From assembly GCA_028687935.1 (NCBI GenBank), contig JAQTZE010000002.1:186001-250000 (forward strand): a DNA stretch of 64,000 bases. Direction: 5' to 3'. This document shows, in pieces, positions 26,289-34,090 of the stretch (position 1 is its first letter; each line of letters starts with the position of its first letter). This DNA comes from Sulfurimonas sp. (lineage in GTDB: Bacteria; Campylobacterota; Campylobacteria; Campylobacterales; Sulfurimonadaceae). A program made the translations under genes and the position numbers. The notes beneath the pieces are model-generated. The model was not told the DNA's origin, ran no database searches, and worked only from the letters and a program-made list of their open reading frames with translations.

Positions 26289-27815
26289 TTAATGTCCTCC
26301 GTCGGGGCCGATTTTTATCTGCGTCGTCATGATTTTTATCTCTGCTATGAGTAGCGTTGTAAATAAAAGTGCAAAAAGTGTAAAACTTATAATGACATTG
26401 CTTGTCGCTATATGTGTTGCTGCAACACCAACGGGCATTAAGTCTTGGATAGCCCAAGGCTGACGACCGACTTCTGCTACAACCCATCCCGCTTCACCTG
26501 CGATATAGCCAAGAGGAATACTCCAAACTGCCGCCCAAAGAACAACTCTAAATTTTTCTATATCTTTTTTGGTAAGAAGAAATAAAACAAGAGCAAAAAG
26601 AACTAAAAACCATCCACCAAGTGCTACCATAATATGAAACGCATAAAAGGTAATAGCAACCGGAGGGACAATCTGCTCAGGATTTTTAAGATATCCATAG
26701 CCGAAATATTGCATATTCTCATCCAAAATCAGCCTGTTTTGAGCCATATTCTCACTATCTTTGAGTTCATGCGCATCTTTATATGCTTCAAAAGCTTCAA
26801 TAGCGATCTTGCCTTTGGCTATCTTCTCTTCTGCACCCATGATACCGCGCTCTTTATTGCCGTATACAAGGTCTTTGAGTCCTGGTACATAGGCATGGAT
26901 GTCGTGATAACCTAAAAGCGAAAGTGCATAAGGCGCTTCGATTTGGAAGATAAACTCTTCTGCTTCATTGAAGAGTGTCTTCTCAGGATTGAGCATACCG
27001 ATACCGACGATACCAGCTTCTGTGCGACCTTCATAGAGGCCTTCCATTGCTGCAAGTTTTACAGGTTGTTTGAGTGCAACTTGGTGCGCAGATTCATCAC
27101 CGCTAAGTGTAAGAAACAGCGCTGTTATCAGTCCAAAAGTAGCACCAACAAGCATAGAATTTTTTGCAAAAATAACATCGCGTTTTTTGAGCAAATACCA
27201 AGCACTCACACCAACGACAAAGAGTGAAGCCATGACATAGCCACTTGCGATTGTGTGTAAAAATTTACTCACAGCTACAGGTGAGAGAAGCACATCCCAA
27301 AAATTGTTCATCTCATTTCTTACAGTATCTGGATTAAATGTCATCCCAACAGGATGCTGCATCCATCCATTTGCGACTAATATCCAGAGCGCTGAGAGGT
27401 TTGAACCGATTGCAACGAGCCACGTTGAGAGGAGGTGAAAGTTCTTATCGACTTTATTCCAGCCAAAAAACATCACGGCGAAGAAAGTGGACTCCATAAA
27501 AAACGCAAGAATCCCTTCGATAGCCAAAGGCGCTCCAAAAATATCTCCGACAAACCAACTGTAGTTTGCCCAGTTCGTTCCAAACTCAAACTCCATGATG
27601 ATGCCCGTAGCAACACCAATAGCAAAGTTTATCGCAAAGATTGTCATCCAAAACTTGGTCGTCTTTTTCCAAAACTCACTCCCAGTTTTGACATAAATAC
27701 TCTCCATAATGGCAACGATGAATCCAAGCCCTAATGTAAGTGGCACAAAAAGCCAGTGGTACATTGCAGTCAGAGCAAATTGTGCACGACTCCAGTCTAC
27801 TAAATGTTCTTCCAT
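26289..27815 (-). CDS. cydA: Cytochrome bd ubiquinol oxidase subunit I
   Basis: 508 residues. Heme-ligand His of b595/d in TAMYHWLFVPLTLG near residue 20, GIIMEFEFGTNW, His ligand region SKFLHTIASGYVMAS, the quinol-binding Q-loop Lys and Glu in QPVKLAAMEGLYEG, and the C-terminal GWVVAEVGRQPWAIQDLMP. Short Q-loop type. It oxidises quinol and reduces oxygen to water with high oxygen affinity, suiting a microaerobe. AAGGA six bases before ATG; starts directly at the end of the DUF4492-like gene. Confidence 0.96.
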   Translation of the reverse strand: MEEHLVDWSRAQFALTAMYHWLFVPLTLGLGFIVAIMESIYVKTGSEFWKKTTKFWMTIFAINFAIGVATGIIMEFEFGTNWANYSWFVGDIFGAPLAIEGILAFFMESTFFAVMFFGWNKVDKNFHLLSTWLVAIGSNLSALWILVANGWMQHPVGMTFNPDTVRNEMNNFWDVLLSPVAVSKFLHTIASGYVMASLFVVGVSAWYLLKKRDVIFAKNSMLVGATFGLITALFLTLSGDESAHQVALKQPVKLAAMEGLYEGRTEAGIVGIGMLNPEKTLFNEAEEFIFQIEAPYALSLLGYHDIHAYVPGLKDLVYGNKERGIMGAEEKIAKGKIAIEAFEAYKDAHELKDSENMAQNRLILDENMQYFGYGYLKNPEQIVPPVAITFYAFHIMVALGGWFLVLFALVLFLLTKKDIEKFRVVLWAAVWSIPLGYIAGEAGWVVAEVGRQPWAIQDLMPVGVAATHIATSNVIISFTLFALLFTTLLIAEIKIMTTQIKIGPDGGH

Positions 27816-28025
27816 CTATTTTCCTTTTAAATTTTGATATACAAAATTAGATTTTTCATCTGCTGTCTTAAACTCTGTTTTGATTGTTTTATCATAAACG
27901 AAATAGTTTAAAACGACTAAAATGATAAGCAGCTTTATAGTGATTATTTTCCAAAGGCTTTTCCCGACTTTCATATTCTTGAAGCCATCTATATAAAAAA
28001 CAAAGATATTTTTGATACTAATCAT
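27816..28025 (-). CDS. DUF4492-like small membrane protein heading the cyt bd operon
   Basis: 69 residues. VFYIDGFKNMKVGKSLWKIITIK followed by a single helix (LLIILVVLNYFVY) matches the DUF4492 pattern of short proteins encoded just ahead of cydA in Bacteroidota and Campylobacterota. Function not established; position suggests assembly or stability of cytochrome bd. Its stop abuts the cydA start, so the two are strictly coupled. Confidence 0.8.
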   Translation of the reverse strand: MISIKNIFVFYIDGFKNMKVGKSLWKIITIKLLIILVVLNYFVYDKTIKTEFKTADEKSNFVYQNLKGK

Positions 28026-28058
28026 AATGTTTCATCCATTTTACAAATTTGCAAAATA

Positions 28059-28064
28059 ATTATA
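28059..28064 (-). promoter_or_regulatory. TATAAT -10 element of the cyt bd operon
   Basis: On the minus strand the sequence reads TATAAT 34 bases before the start at 28025. No clear -35 and no convincing FNR or ArcA-type palindrome was found in the 200 bases upstream, so control by oxygen is not shown. Confidence 0.5.
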
Positions 28065-28208
28065 CTGCATCAAGATATTTTCTATATATACTTTAGAATT
28101 ACTGTGAGAATTTAAGTAGATTTTTTTATTGTTTTATCGTCATTATTATAAGTATGAATTATGTGTATTATATGATATATAGATATATCTTATGAGGTGA
28201 GAGACTCA

Positions 28209-28234
28209 AAGAGAGTTATTGCAAAAACTCTCTT
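28209..28234 (-). terminator. 9-bp hairpin directly after the YggS stop codon
   Basis: AAGAGAGTT and AACTCTCTT are exact complements around an 8-base loop, beginning at the base after the yggS stop. Short T tract follows on the minus strand, so moderate terminator strength. It ends the pgsA-rseP-yggS operon. The rest of 28026-28208 is AT-rich promoter DNA with no gene seen. Confidence 0.7.
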
Positions 28235-28909
28235 CTATTTATTAAACATGATAGAGCCAAGACGCAGCATGTTTGAGCCACATTCGATAGCAAGCTCAAA
28301 GTCGCCGCTCATACCCATAGAACAGATAGTCGCACCTTCGAGTTCTTTGTAAATAGAGTAGGTCGTCTCAAAACTTTTTTTGATGATGGCTTTATCTTCG
28401 CTATGCGCTCCGATACTCATAACCCCTTTGAGCTTGATGTTTGGACATTCACTCTGTATCTGTGCATAAAGAGCAGCTGCATCTTCAGGCATAACCCCGT
28501 ATTTTGACTCCTCTTTTGCGGAGTTTATCTGCAGTAGAGCATCCAAAGTCATCTCTCGTGCAGCGAGTTTCTTTTGAAGCTCTTGTGCCAGCTCAAGTGA
28601 GTCAAGCGCGTGAAAAAGAGCAGGGGAGAGATCGAGTAGATTATTGATTTTGTTTTTTTGGAGATTGCCTACAAAGTGCCATTCAAGTGGAAGTTCTTCG
28701 AGCTCATGCGCTTTTTGTTTGAGGTCTTGGACTTTGTTCTCTCCGAAGGCGCGCTGACCGATATGATAGAGTTTTTCTATCTCGGCAGATTCTGAGTATT
28801 TGCTGATTGCTACAATCTTTACTATGTGATGATCACTTACTCGCAGTCTGGCTGTCTCTACTCGTCTAATGACCTGATCTATATATATTTTATACTCTAT
28901 TTCATTCAT
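28235..28909 (-). CDS. YggS/PLPBP-family pyridoxal phosphate homeostasis protein
   Basis: 224 residues, usual length. PLP-binding Lys in VKIVAISKYS, FGENKVQDLKQKAHEL, EWHFVGNLQKNKINNLL, LLQINSAKEESKYGV and the phosphate-gripping SMGMSGDFELAIECGSNMLRLGS. The protein binds PLP without known catalysis and balances vitamin B6 and amino acid pools. AGGA seven bases before the ATG; 4 bases after rseP. Confidence 0.92.
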   Translation of the reverse strand: MNEIEYKIYIDQVIRRVETARLRVSDHHIVKIVAISKYSESAEIEKLYHIGQRAFGENKVQDLKQKAHELEELPLEWHFVGNLQKNKINNLLDLSPALFHALDSLELAQELQKKLAAREMTLDALLQINSAKEESKYGVMPEDAAALYAQIQSECPNIKLKGVMSIGAHSEDKAIIKKSFETTYSIYKELEGATICSMGMSGDFELAIECGSNMLRLGSIMFNK

Positions 28910-28913
28910 ATTT

Positions 28914-29966
28914 TTATCCTAATAATCGGGTGATATCGTTGTATAGCCCAAGTCCCATAAGAGAGAAAAGTGCCACCCAGCCTGCTATGGTGAGTTTGAC
29001 TAAAACAGCTTCGCTCGGAGCGCGTCTTGCTATCATCTCATAGAGGTTGAACATGATATGTCCTCCATCGAGTGCTGGAATAGGCAAGAGGTTTAAGACG
29101 CCGAGGTTGACGGAGATAAGTGCCGCAAAAAAGAGTACGCTCATCCAGCCTGCTGCTGTGGCATCTGAGGTGAGTTTGACGATACTGATCACACCGCCAA
29201 GCTCTTTTGCAGGAACATCACCAACGATGAGCTTTTGTAGACCTGTGAAGATGAGTGTCGAGGCAAATATGGTCTGATTTGTCGCATAGGAAAGTGTCTC
29301 AGATATACCAAGCTCAAGCTTATGTGTCACACCTGCGCTGCCTATTCCTATCATCTTGCGTTCTACGATTTCATTGAACATATTGGTCGTTTGTGTGCTT
29401 TTGGGTGTGAGTGTTTTATACTCGACAAAGCCAGCTCTCTGTATCTCAAGATTGAGCGAGCCTGTTGAGGCTGCGATGATATCTGCCATCTCTTCCCAAG
29501 TTGCAATAGCGACTCCATCTATAGCACGGATAGTGTCATTGGATTCAAGACCTGCTATAAACGCAGGAGAGTCAGCTGATACGTTTCCAATCACTGGAGA
29601 GAGGATATTTGGTCCTCCGAGTGCTATAAAAAAGTAGAGCACAAACGCAAGTAAAAAGTTTGCAAAAGGGCCTGCAAGGAGGATAAAGATACGTTGCAGA
29701 GGTGTTTTGACATTATAACTATCCGTATCTAGGCTTATATTGCTCGGGTCAGAGTCGTCTTGACCTTTCATCTTGACATAACCGCCAAGTGGGATCATTG
29801 CGATTCTCCACTCAGTATTCCATGCTCGAAAAGAGGCGATTTTTTTGCCAAAACCTATACTGAAAACTTCAACATAGACGCCCATAAGACGCGCTGCCAT
29901 ATAGTGACCAAGCTCATGAAAAAAGATGAGTGCTGAGAGGACGAGAAGGGATACAAACCAGCTCAT
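28914..29966 (-). CDS. rseP: RseP-like site-2 membrane metalloprotease
   Basis: 350 residues. Zinc site HExxH in LIFFHELGHYMAARL near residue 18 and the second ligand in LLPIPALDGGHIMFN near the C-terminus; between them one PDZ domain (GNVSADSPAFIAGLESNDTI start). It cleaves transmembrane segments, classically anti-sigma factors or remnant signal peptides. One PDZ rather than the two of E. coli, as usual in Campylobacterota. Its start overlaps the pgsA stop (ATGA). Confidence 0.93.
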   Translation of the reverse strand: MSWFVSLLVLSALIFFHELGHYMAARLMGVYVEVFSIGFGKKIASFRAWNTEWRIAMIPLGGYVKMKGQDDSDPSNISLDTDSYNVKTPLQRIFILLAGPFANFLLAFVLYFFIALGGPNILSPVIGNVSADSPAFIAGLESNDTIRAIDGVAIATWEEMADIIAASTGSLNLEIQRAGFVEYKTLTPKSTQTTNMFNEIVERKMIGIGSAGVTHKLELGISETLSYATNQTIFASTLIFTGLQKLIVGDVPAKELGGVISIVKLTSDATAAGWMSVLFFAALISVNLGVLNLLPIPALDGGHIMFNLYEMIARRAPSEAVLVKLTIAGWVALFSLMGLGLYNDITRLLG

Positions 29967-30517
29967 ACAATCTCTCCTTTAAGAAGTGCTTTGCGAAAAG
30001 CCCAAAGATACTCAACTCCTGAATAGACTGTCAGTGCCGTTGCAAACCATAAAAGTTCAGCCCCAAATGGCCAGTGCATAAGTAAGAAACCTATGGCTAT
30101 CATCTGCATTACGGTTTTTATTTTACCTGCAAGAGATGCTTTGACGCTAAGACCTTCTGCAACTGCGATAGTGCGGATACCTGTGATAAAAAGCTCACGT
30201 ACGATGATGATATAGATAGCCCAAGCAGAAGCTTCGCCTATCATCATAAGCCCTAAAAACGCAGCCAAAGTGAGCATCTTGTCGGCAAGTGGATCGAGGA
30301 TAGCTCCAAGCATTGTCATCTGATTCCACTCTCTAGCGATATAGCCATCAAAAAAGTCTGTAGCAGAAGCAAGGACAAATAAAAGTGAAGCAAAATAGTA
30401 GTTCCAAGTGATATCAAAACCGTTCCCAGTAAAAATCTGCGGGTTTAAAATAATCCAGAACATAAGTGGTGCTAAAAGTATGCGAAGAGATGCCAAGAGG
30501 TTGGGTAAATTTAGCAA
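29963..30517 (-). CDS. pgsA: CDP-diacylglycerol-glycerol-3-phosphate 3-phosphatidyltransferase
   Basis: 184 residues with the CDP-alcohol phosphotransferase motif spread over ATDFFDGYIARE and LGAILDPLADKML (Asp-x2-Asp-Gly-x2-Ala-Arg ... Gly-x-Asp-x3-Asp). Catalyses the committed step to phosphatidylglycerol. Start is TTG at 30517 with AAGGA seven bases upstream; no better ATG is available. In Helicobacter pgsA also lies close to dapA, pyrD and the M16 protease gene, matching the wider neighbourhood here. Confidence 0.93.
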   Translation of the reverse strand: MLNLPNLLASLRILLAPLMFWIILNPQIFTGNGFDITWNYYFASLLFVLASATDFFDGYIAREWNQMTMLGAILDPLADKMLTLAAFLGLMMIGEASAWAIYIIIVRELFITGIRTIAVAEGLSVKASLAGKIKTVMQMIAIGFLLMHWPFGAELLWFATALTVYSGVEYLWAFRKALLKGEIV

Positions 30518-30601
30518 AAAAAATCCTTAAAATATAAATAGAACTCTAAAGGGTGATTTTAGCTTTTTGGCTCTTAATATAGGCTTGCATATGGCTTTTT
30601 A

Positions 30602-30631
30602 TTGACATAAGTTTCAAATCTTGGATACTAT
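30602..30631 (+). promoter_or_regulatory. Near-consensus sigma-70 promoter with no room for a leader
   Basis: TTGACA at 30602-30607 and TACTAT at 30626-30631 with 18-base spacing. The expected transcription start falls at about 30637-30639, on the ATG of the next gene, which has no Shine-Dalgarno. The transcript may be leaderless. Confidence 0.5.
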
Positions 30632-30636
30632 AAAGT

Positions 30637-31824
30637 ATGGAAAAAATAATAGATTTTACGACGATAGAACAAAGAATTTTAGCATTGAGCTCTTATCTTA
30701 AAGATATAAAAGTTTCTCTGCGTGATGGAGTGCTTTTTGCACGCATGTACCCGGATTTTGAGGCACTACAGCGGGCAAAAATTATCAATATCAAAGAAGA
30801 ACTTCGGTGGTATGCGATAGAGCTTTACAATCTCGAAGCAGAAGAAAATGCGAAGATCCGTGCCTTTGAGATTATTCATCCTGCTCTAGAGCTAGATGAA
30901 AATGATGCTAGCAAAGATGAAATATATCAAAAACTGATATCTTTTTTGCATACACACTCCAAAGCAGCGCTTGCGTTTACTTCGCATTTAGAACTTGATT
31001 TGGGACTTGATTCTATTGACTATGTAGAGCTTTTTATCTTTATAGAGGAGAGTTTTGGAGTTGTCGTGGATGAGAGAAATTTTGCAAGTATGATGCATGT
31101 AAACGAGCTTTATTCTTATATCAAAGCGCATCATACACAGATACAAAACGCAGTGAAAAATCTTGAAACAGTTTTACAAGAACCCATCAAAGAAAAGCTT
31201 CTTTACTCACCTTTTATCATGTTCTTGTATAAAATAGTGCTGTTTCCGCTCTTTAAACTCTATTTTCGGCTTGAAGTGAGTGGAGAGCAAAACCTTCCAA
31301 AGGGTGCATGTATTATTGCCCCTTCGCACCAAAGTATGCTCGATGGTTTTTTGATAGAGTCTTCACTGCCATATGCTATTCTCAAAAACACCTTCTTTTT
31401 AGCCTACAAAAATGTTTTTGGAACAAAGCTTTTGAAACCTATATCTGATCATGGTCAGACTATCCTCATCGATGCAAATGAAAATCTCAAACATACTCTG
31501 CAATATTTGGCATTGCCACTACAAGAAGAAAAAAACCTCGTAATTTTTCCAGAAGGTGCAAGAACACGTGATAGAAAACTGCTCGAATTTCGTCCGTTTT
31601 TTGCCATGCTCGCCAAGATATATAATCTCCCTGTTGTCCCCGTGATGATAGATGGAAGTTTTGAGGCGCTTGGCAGTGGAAAGAGTTTTCCAAAACCTAA
31701 AAAGATACGTGTGCATTATCTTGAGCCTATCGTTCCTGATGGACTAAGTGTCTCTGAAATCGTAGAAAAAACAACAGAAGCTATAGCTAACGAAATTCGA
31801 GAGCGTGGAGTGTATACAAAGTGA
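30637..31824 (+). CDS. Fusion of AMP-ligase C-terminal lid-like region, acyl carrier domain and PlsC acyltransferase
   Basis: 395 residues. Residues 1-90 resemble the small C-terminal subdomain of AMP-forming acyl ligases (IKVSLRDGVLFARMYPDF, NIKEELRWYAIELYNLEAE), but no adenylation core precedes it. Residues about 100-170 are an acyl carrier domain with phosphopantetheine Ser in LGLDSIDYVELFIF. Residues about 190-390 are a PlsC-type acyltransferase with HQSMLD (H-x4-D) and FPEGARTRD. It probably transfers a carried acyl chain to a glycerolipid or similar acceptor. Followed with a 4-base overlap by a glycerophosphodiesterase. The lid assignment is inference; the other two domains are clear. 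Confidence 0.85.
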   Translation: MEKIIDFTTIEQRILALSSYLKDIKVSLRDGVLFARMYPDFEALQRAKIINIKEELRWYAIELYNLEAEENAKIRAFEIIHPALELDENDASKDEIYQKLISFLHTHSKAALAFTSHLELDLGLDSIDYVELFIFIEESFGVVVDERNFASMMHVNELYSYIKAHHTQIQNAVKNLETVLQEPIKEKLLYSPFIMFLYKIVLFPLFKLYFRLEVSGEQNLPKGACIIAPSHQSMLDGFLIESSLPYAILKNTFFLAYKNVFGTKLLKPISDHGQTILIDANENLKHTLQYLALPLQEEKNLVIFPEGARTRDRKLLEFRPFFAMLAKIYNLPVVPVMIDGSFEALGSGKSFPKPKKIRVHYLEPIVPDGLSVSEIVEKTTEAIANEIRERGVYTK

Positions 31825-32576
31825 ACTTTTTGACACTATTTGAACAACCTGGACGCATAGGCTTACACCGTGGAGCTAGAAATATTGCCCCTGAAAATAC
31901 AATGAAAGCGCTGCGTTTAAGCGAAGGAAGAGGGGATTTTATAGAGGTTGATGTCCAACTCAGCCGTGACAAAGTGCCTGTAATCATGCATGATGACACA
32001 CTTGAAAGAACGACAAATGTAGAAAAAATTGCTGCGTTTGACAAACGCAAGCCTTATAACGTAGCTGATTTTTCTTATGAAGAACTCACAGAACTTGACT
32101 ATGGAGAGCGAGAAAAACTCCTCACGCTTGAGATGCTTCTTGCGTTTATCAAAGAAAAAGACCTCTATTGCAATATCGAACTCAAAGATATAAGCAGATA
32201 TTTTACAGATGAAGTGTTTGTCTCTCTTGTTCTTGAGCTTGTTGAAAAATATGAGCTTAAAGAGAAGATTTTATTCTCTTCATTTCGCCATGAGTACCTG
32301 CGTTTGATAAAAGAAAAATCGCCAGAAATTCCCACTGCAGCACTTGTAGAAGATGTGCATCCACAAAATCTACTTGCGTATCTCAAAGATCTTGGAGTCG
32401 CAATGTATAATCTCAATAATGAATTAGCAGATGCAACAACAGTCAAAATACTCCGAGATAACGGCATCTTTGTTGGCGTATATACGATAAATAAGGCAAA
32501 ACGCAGAGATGAACTCTTTGCTATGGGTGTAAACGCAATCTACACAGATAAACTCTACAAAAAAGGAACTCAATGA
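31821..32576 (+). CDS. Glycerophosphodiester phosphodiesterase
   Basis: 251 residues from GTG overlapping the upstream stop (GTGA). GDPD signature: LHRGARNIAPENTMKALRL, FIEVDVQLSRDKVPVIMHDDTLERTT, then LYCNIELKD and C-terminal VGVYTINKA and INAIYTDKL. The leading residue pair is LHRGA where many enzymes have GHRGA. Hydrolyses deacylated phospholipids to glycerol-3-phosphate and an alcohol. No signal peptide, so cytoplasmic, like UgpQ. Position between an acyltransferase and a methyltransferase suggests lipid turnover. Confidence 0.88.
   Translation: MNFLTLFEQPGRIGLHRGARNIAPENTMKALRLSEGRGDFIEVDVQLSRDKVPVIMHDDTLERTTNVEKIAAFDKRKPYNVADFSYEELTELDYGEREKLLTLEMLLAFIKEKDLYCNIELKDISRYFTDEVFVSLVLELVEKYELKEKILFSSFRHEYLRLIKEKSPEIPTAALVEDVHPQNLLAYLKDLGVAMYNLNNELADATTVKILRDNGIFVGVYTINKAKRRDELFAMGVNAIYTDKLYKKGTQ
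32033..32049. repeat. Inverted heptamer pair TGCGTTT-gac-AAACGCA
   Basis: Two copies of the over-represented heptamer face each other with a 3-base spacer, inside the glycerophosphodiesterase gene. Confidence 0.85.
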
Positions 32577-33196
32577 CGCTCCAACAACAATGTCCGCTCT
32601 GCTCGAGTGAAGCGAATCTCTTTTATCAGGACTATTTTCGATGTAAAACTTGCAACTCCATCTTCGCAAATAGCGCAAAGCTTCCAAACGCAGCCCAAGA
32701 GAAGGCACGTTATGAGTTACATGATGACAATGTCGAAGATACAGGGTACCAAAAGTTCGTCTCACCAATGACACAAGCGATACAAAGTGACTACAAACGC
32801 AGTGCCAAAGGTTTGGACTTTGGAGCAGGCAAAGCGCCGATTGTCTCAAAGCTGATGCAAGATGCTGGGTATGATATTAGACAATATGACCCATTTTTCC
32901 ATCCAAACGCAGCACTTTTAGAAGAAAAATATGACTATGTAGCAGCATGTGAAGTGGTGGAGCATTTTTATCATCCGCATAAAGAGTTTGCACTTTTAAA
33001 GCGTCTCTTAGGCAAGGGCGGAAAACTTTATCTGATGACAGATATCTATGATGATAGTATCGATTTTTCAAAGTGGTACTATAAAAATGATGTGACACAT
33101 GTATTTTTTTATACAAAAGAGAGTTTTCTTTGGATACAAAAAGAGTTTGGATTTAAAGAGCTTAAGATAGAAAAGAGGCTCGTGACACTTTTTTAG
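32573..33196 (+). CDS. Zinc-ribbon SAM-dependent methyltransferase
   Basis: 207 residues. N-terminal zinc ribbon (CPLCSSEANLFY, CKTCNSIF), then a class I methyltransferase fold with glycine-rich motif I GLDFGAGKAPIVSKLM, motif II-like IRQYDPFF and YVAACEVVEHFYHPHKEF, the pattern of the Methyltransf_23 group. Substrate unknown. Overlaps the glycerophosphodiesterase gene by 4 bases (ATGA), so it belongs to that operon. Confidence 0.85.
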   Translation: MTLQQQCPLCSSEANLFYQDYFRCKTCNSIFANSAKLPNAAQEKARYELHDDNVEDTGYQKFVSPMTQAIQSDYKRSAKGLDFGAGKAPIVSKLMQDAGYDIRQYDPFFHPNAALLEEKYDYVAACEVVEHFYHPHKEFALLKRLLGKGGKLYLMTDIYDDSIDFSKWYYKNDVTHVFFYTKESFLWIQKEFGFKELKIEKRLVTLF

Positions 33197-33244
33197 AGTG
33201 CTATAGTTTTTTTAAAATTTTGCTAAGCGATGGGATTTTATTTC

Positions 33245-33312
33245 TGCCTCGAAAGAGGCAAGCTTCAGTGCCATAGCGGCGAGCGTAGCTTTATGGGCTT
33301 GGCTCATGAAGC
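33245..33312. other. Compact nested-hairpin element between convergent genes
   Basis: TGCCTC-GAAA-GAGGCA (33245-33260) is a 6-bp stem closed by a GAAA tetraloop. It is followed by a second structure: GCTTCA (33262-33267) pairs with TGAAGC (33307-33312), and inside it CCATA (33271-33275) pairs with TATGG (33292-33296). The segment is visibly richer in G and C than the flanks. It may be a bidirectional terminator for the two convergent genes, or a dispersed repeat or structured RNA. Confidence 0.55.
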
Positions 33313-33319
33313 GTTTAAA

Positions 33320-34087
33320 TTATTGAAAAGTCGTTCCGCCGTCGATGACGATAGTCTGACCTGTAAGCCATGAAGACTCAGCGCCACAAAGGAAAAGACA
33401 AGCACCTGTCAAATCCTGCGCTTCACCCATACGAGAGAGTGGAGAGCGTCTGACGACTTCTGCTTTTACCTCTTCATAGTTTGGGAATGCTTTGAGTGCG
33501 TCTGTATCGATTGGACCGCCACTCACTGCGTTTACACGGATATTTTTCTCTCCGAGTTCTGCTGCTGCGTAACGTACCATCGCTTCAACAGCCGCTTTGT
33601 TTGTACCGTGACCTGCGTAGTTTGGAGTATAAACAAGGTTCCCAGTTGAGCTCATAGAGATGATGCTTCCACCACCTACAAGCTCCATACGTTTTGCAGC
33701 TTCTTGTGCACCGACGACAAAGGCATCGACTGTTGCAGTATAGATATTATTGAGACCTTTTGGTTTGAGTCTCATAAATGGACCAAAACCACCCACAACA
33801 GCGCGACCTGAGATGATTGCGTTTGAGATAAAGAAGTCGAGTCTATCGAAATCTGCATCAAAAAGTTTATAAACATCTTTGTAAGTATCTGGTTCTAAGA
33901 TATTGAGAAGATATGCACGTGCTTTCACGCCATGTTTTGCTTCTACATCTGCTACGATCTCGTTTGCTGTATCTGCACTTGAAGCGTATGTAAACGCAAC
34001 ATTACATCCTTTCGCTGCAAAAGCATACACAAGTGCTTTTCCGATTCCGCGAGTTCCGCCACTTACAAATAATGTCTTTCCTGTCAT
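33320..34087 (-). CDS. Short-chain dehydrogenase, FabL/enoyl-ACP-reductase-like
   Basis: 255 residues. NAD(P)-binding LFVSGGTRGIGKALVYAF, SNAIISGRAVVGGFGPF, catalytic region IISMSSTGNLVYTPNYAGHGTNKAAVEAM (Ser, Tyr-like and Lys positions present in shifted spacing) and terminal WLTGQTIVIDGGTTF. In Helicobacter and Campylobacter the same dapA-adjacent SDR is annotated variously as hydroxysteroid dehydrogenase or enoyl reductase. Fatty acid synthesis is the more plausible role. 3 bases downstream of dapA. Confidence 0.82.
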   Translation of the reverse strand: MTGKTLFVSGGTRGIGKALVYAFAAKGCNVAFTYASSADTANEIVADVEAKHGVKARAYLLNILEPDTYKDVYKLFDADFDRLDFFISNAIISGRAVVGGFGPFMRLKPKGLNNIYTATVDAFVVGAQEAAKRMELVGGGSIISMSSTGNLVYTPNYAGHGTNKAAVEAMVRYAAAELGEKNIRVNAVSGGPIDTDALKAFPNYEEVKAEVVRRSPLSRMGEAQDLTGACLFLCGAESSWLTGQTIVIDGGTTFQ

Positions 34088-34090
34088 CTT

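Noticed and set aside
28026-28208. FNR- or ArcA-type operator ahead of the cyt bd operon
   Set aside because: Partial TTGAT/ATCAA-like words exist in this AT-rich gap but none with correct spacing and symmetry.
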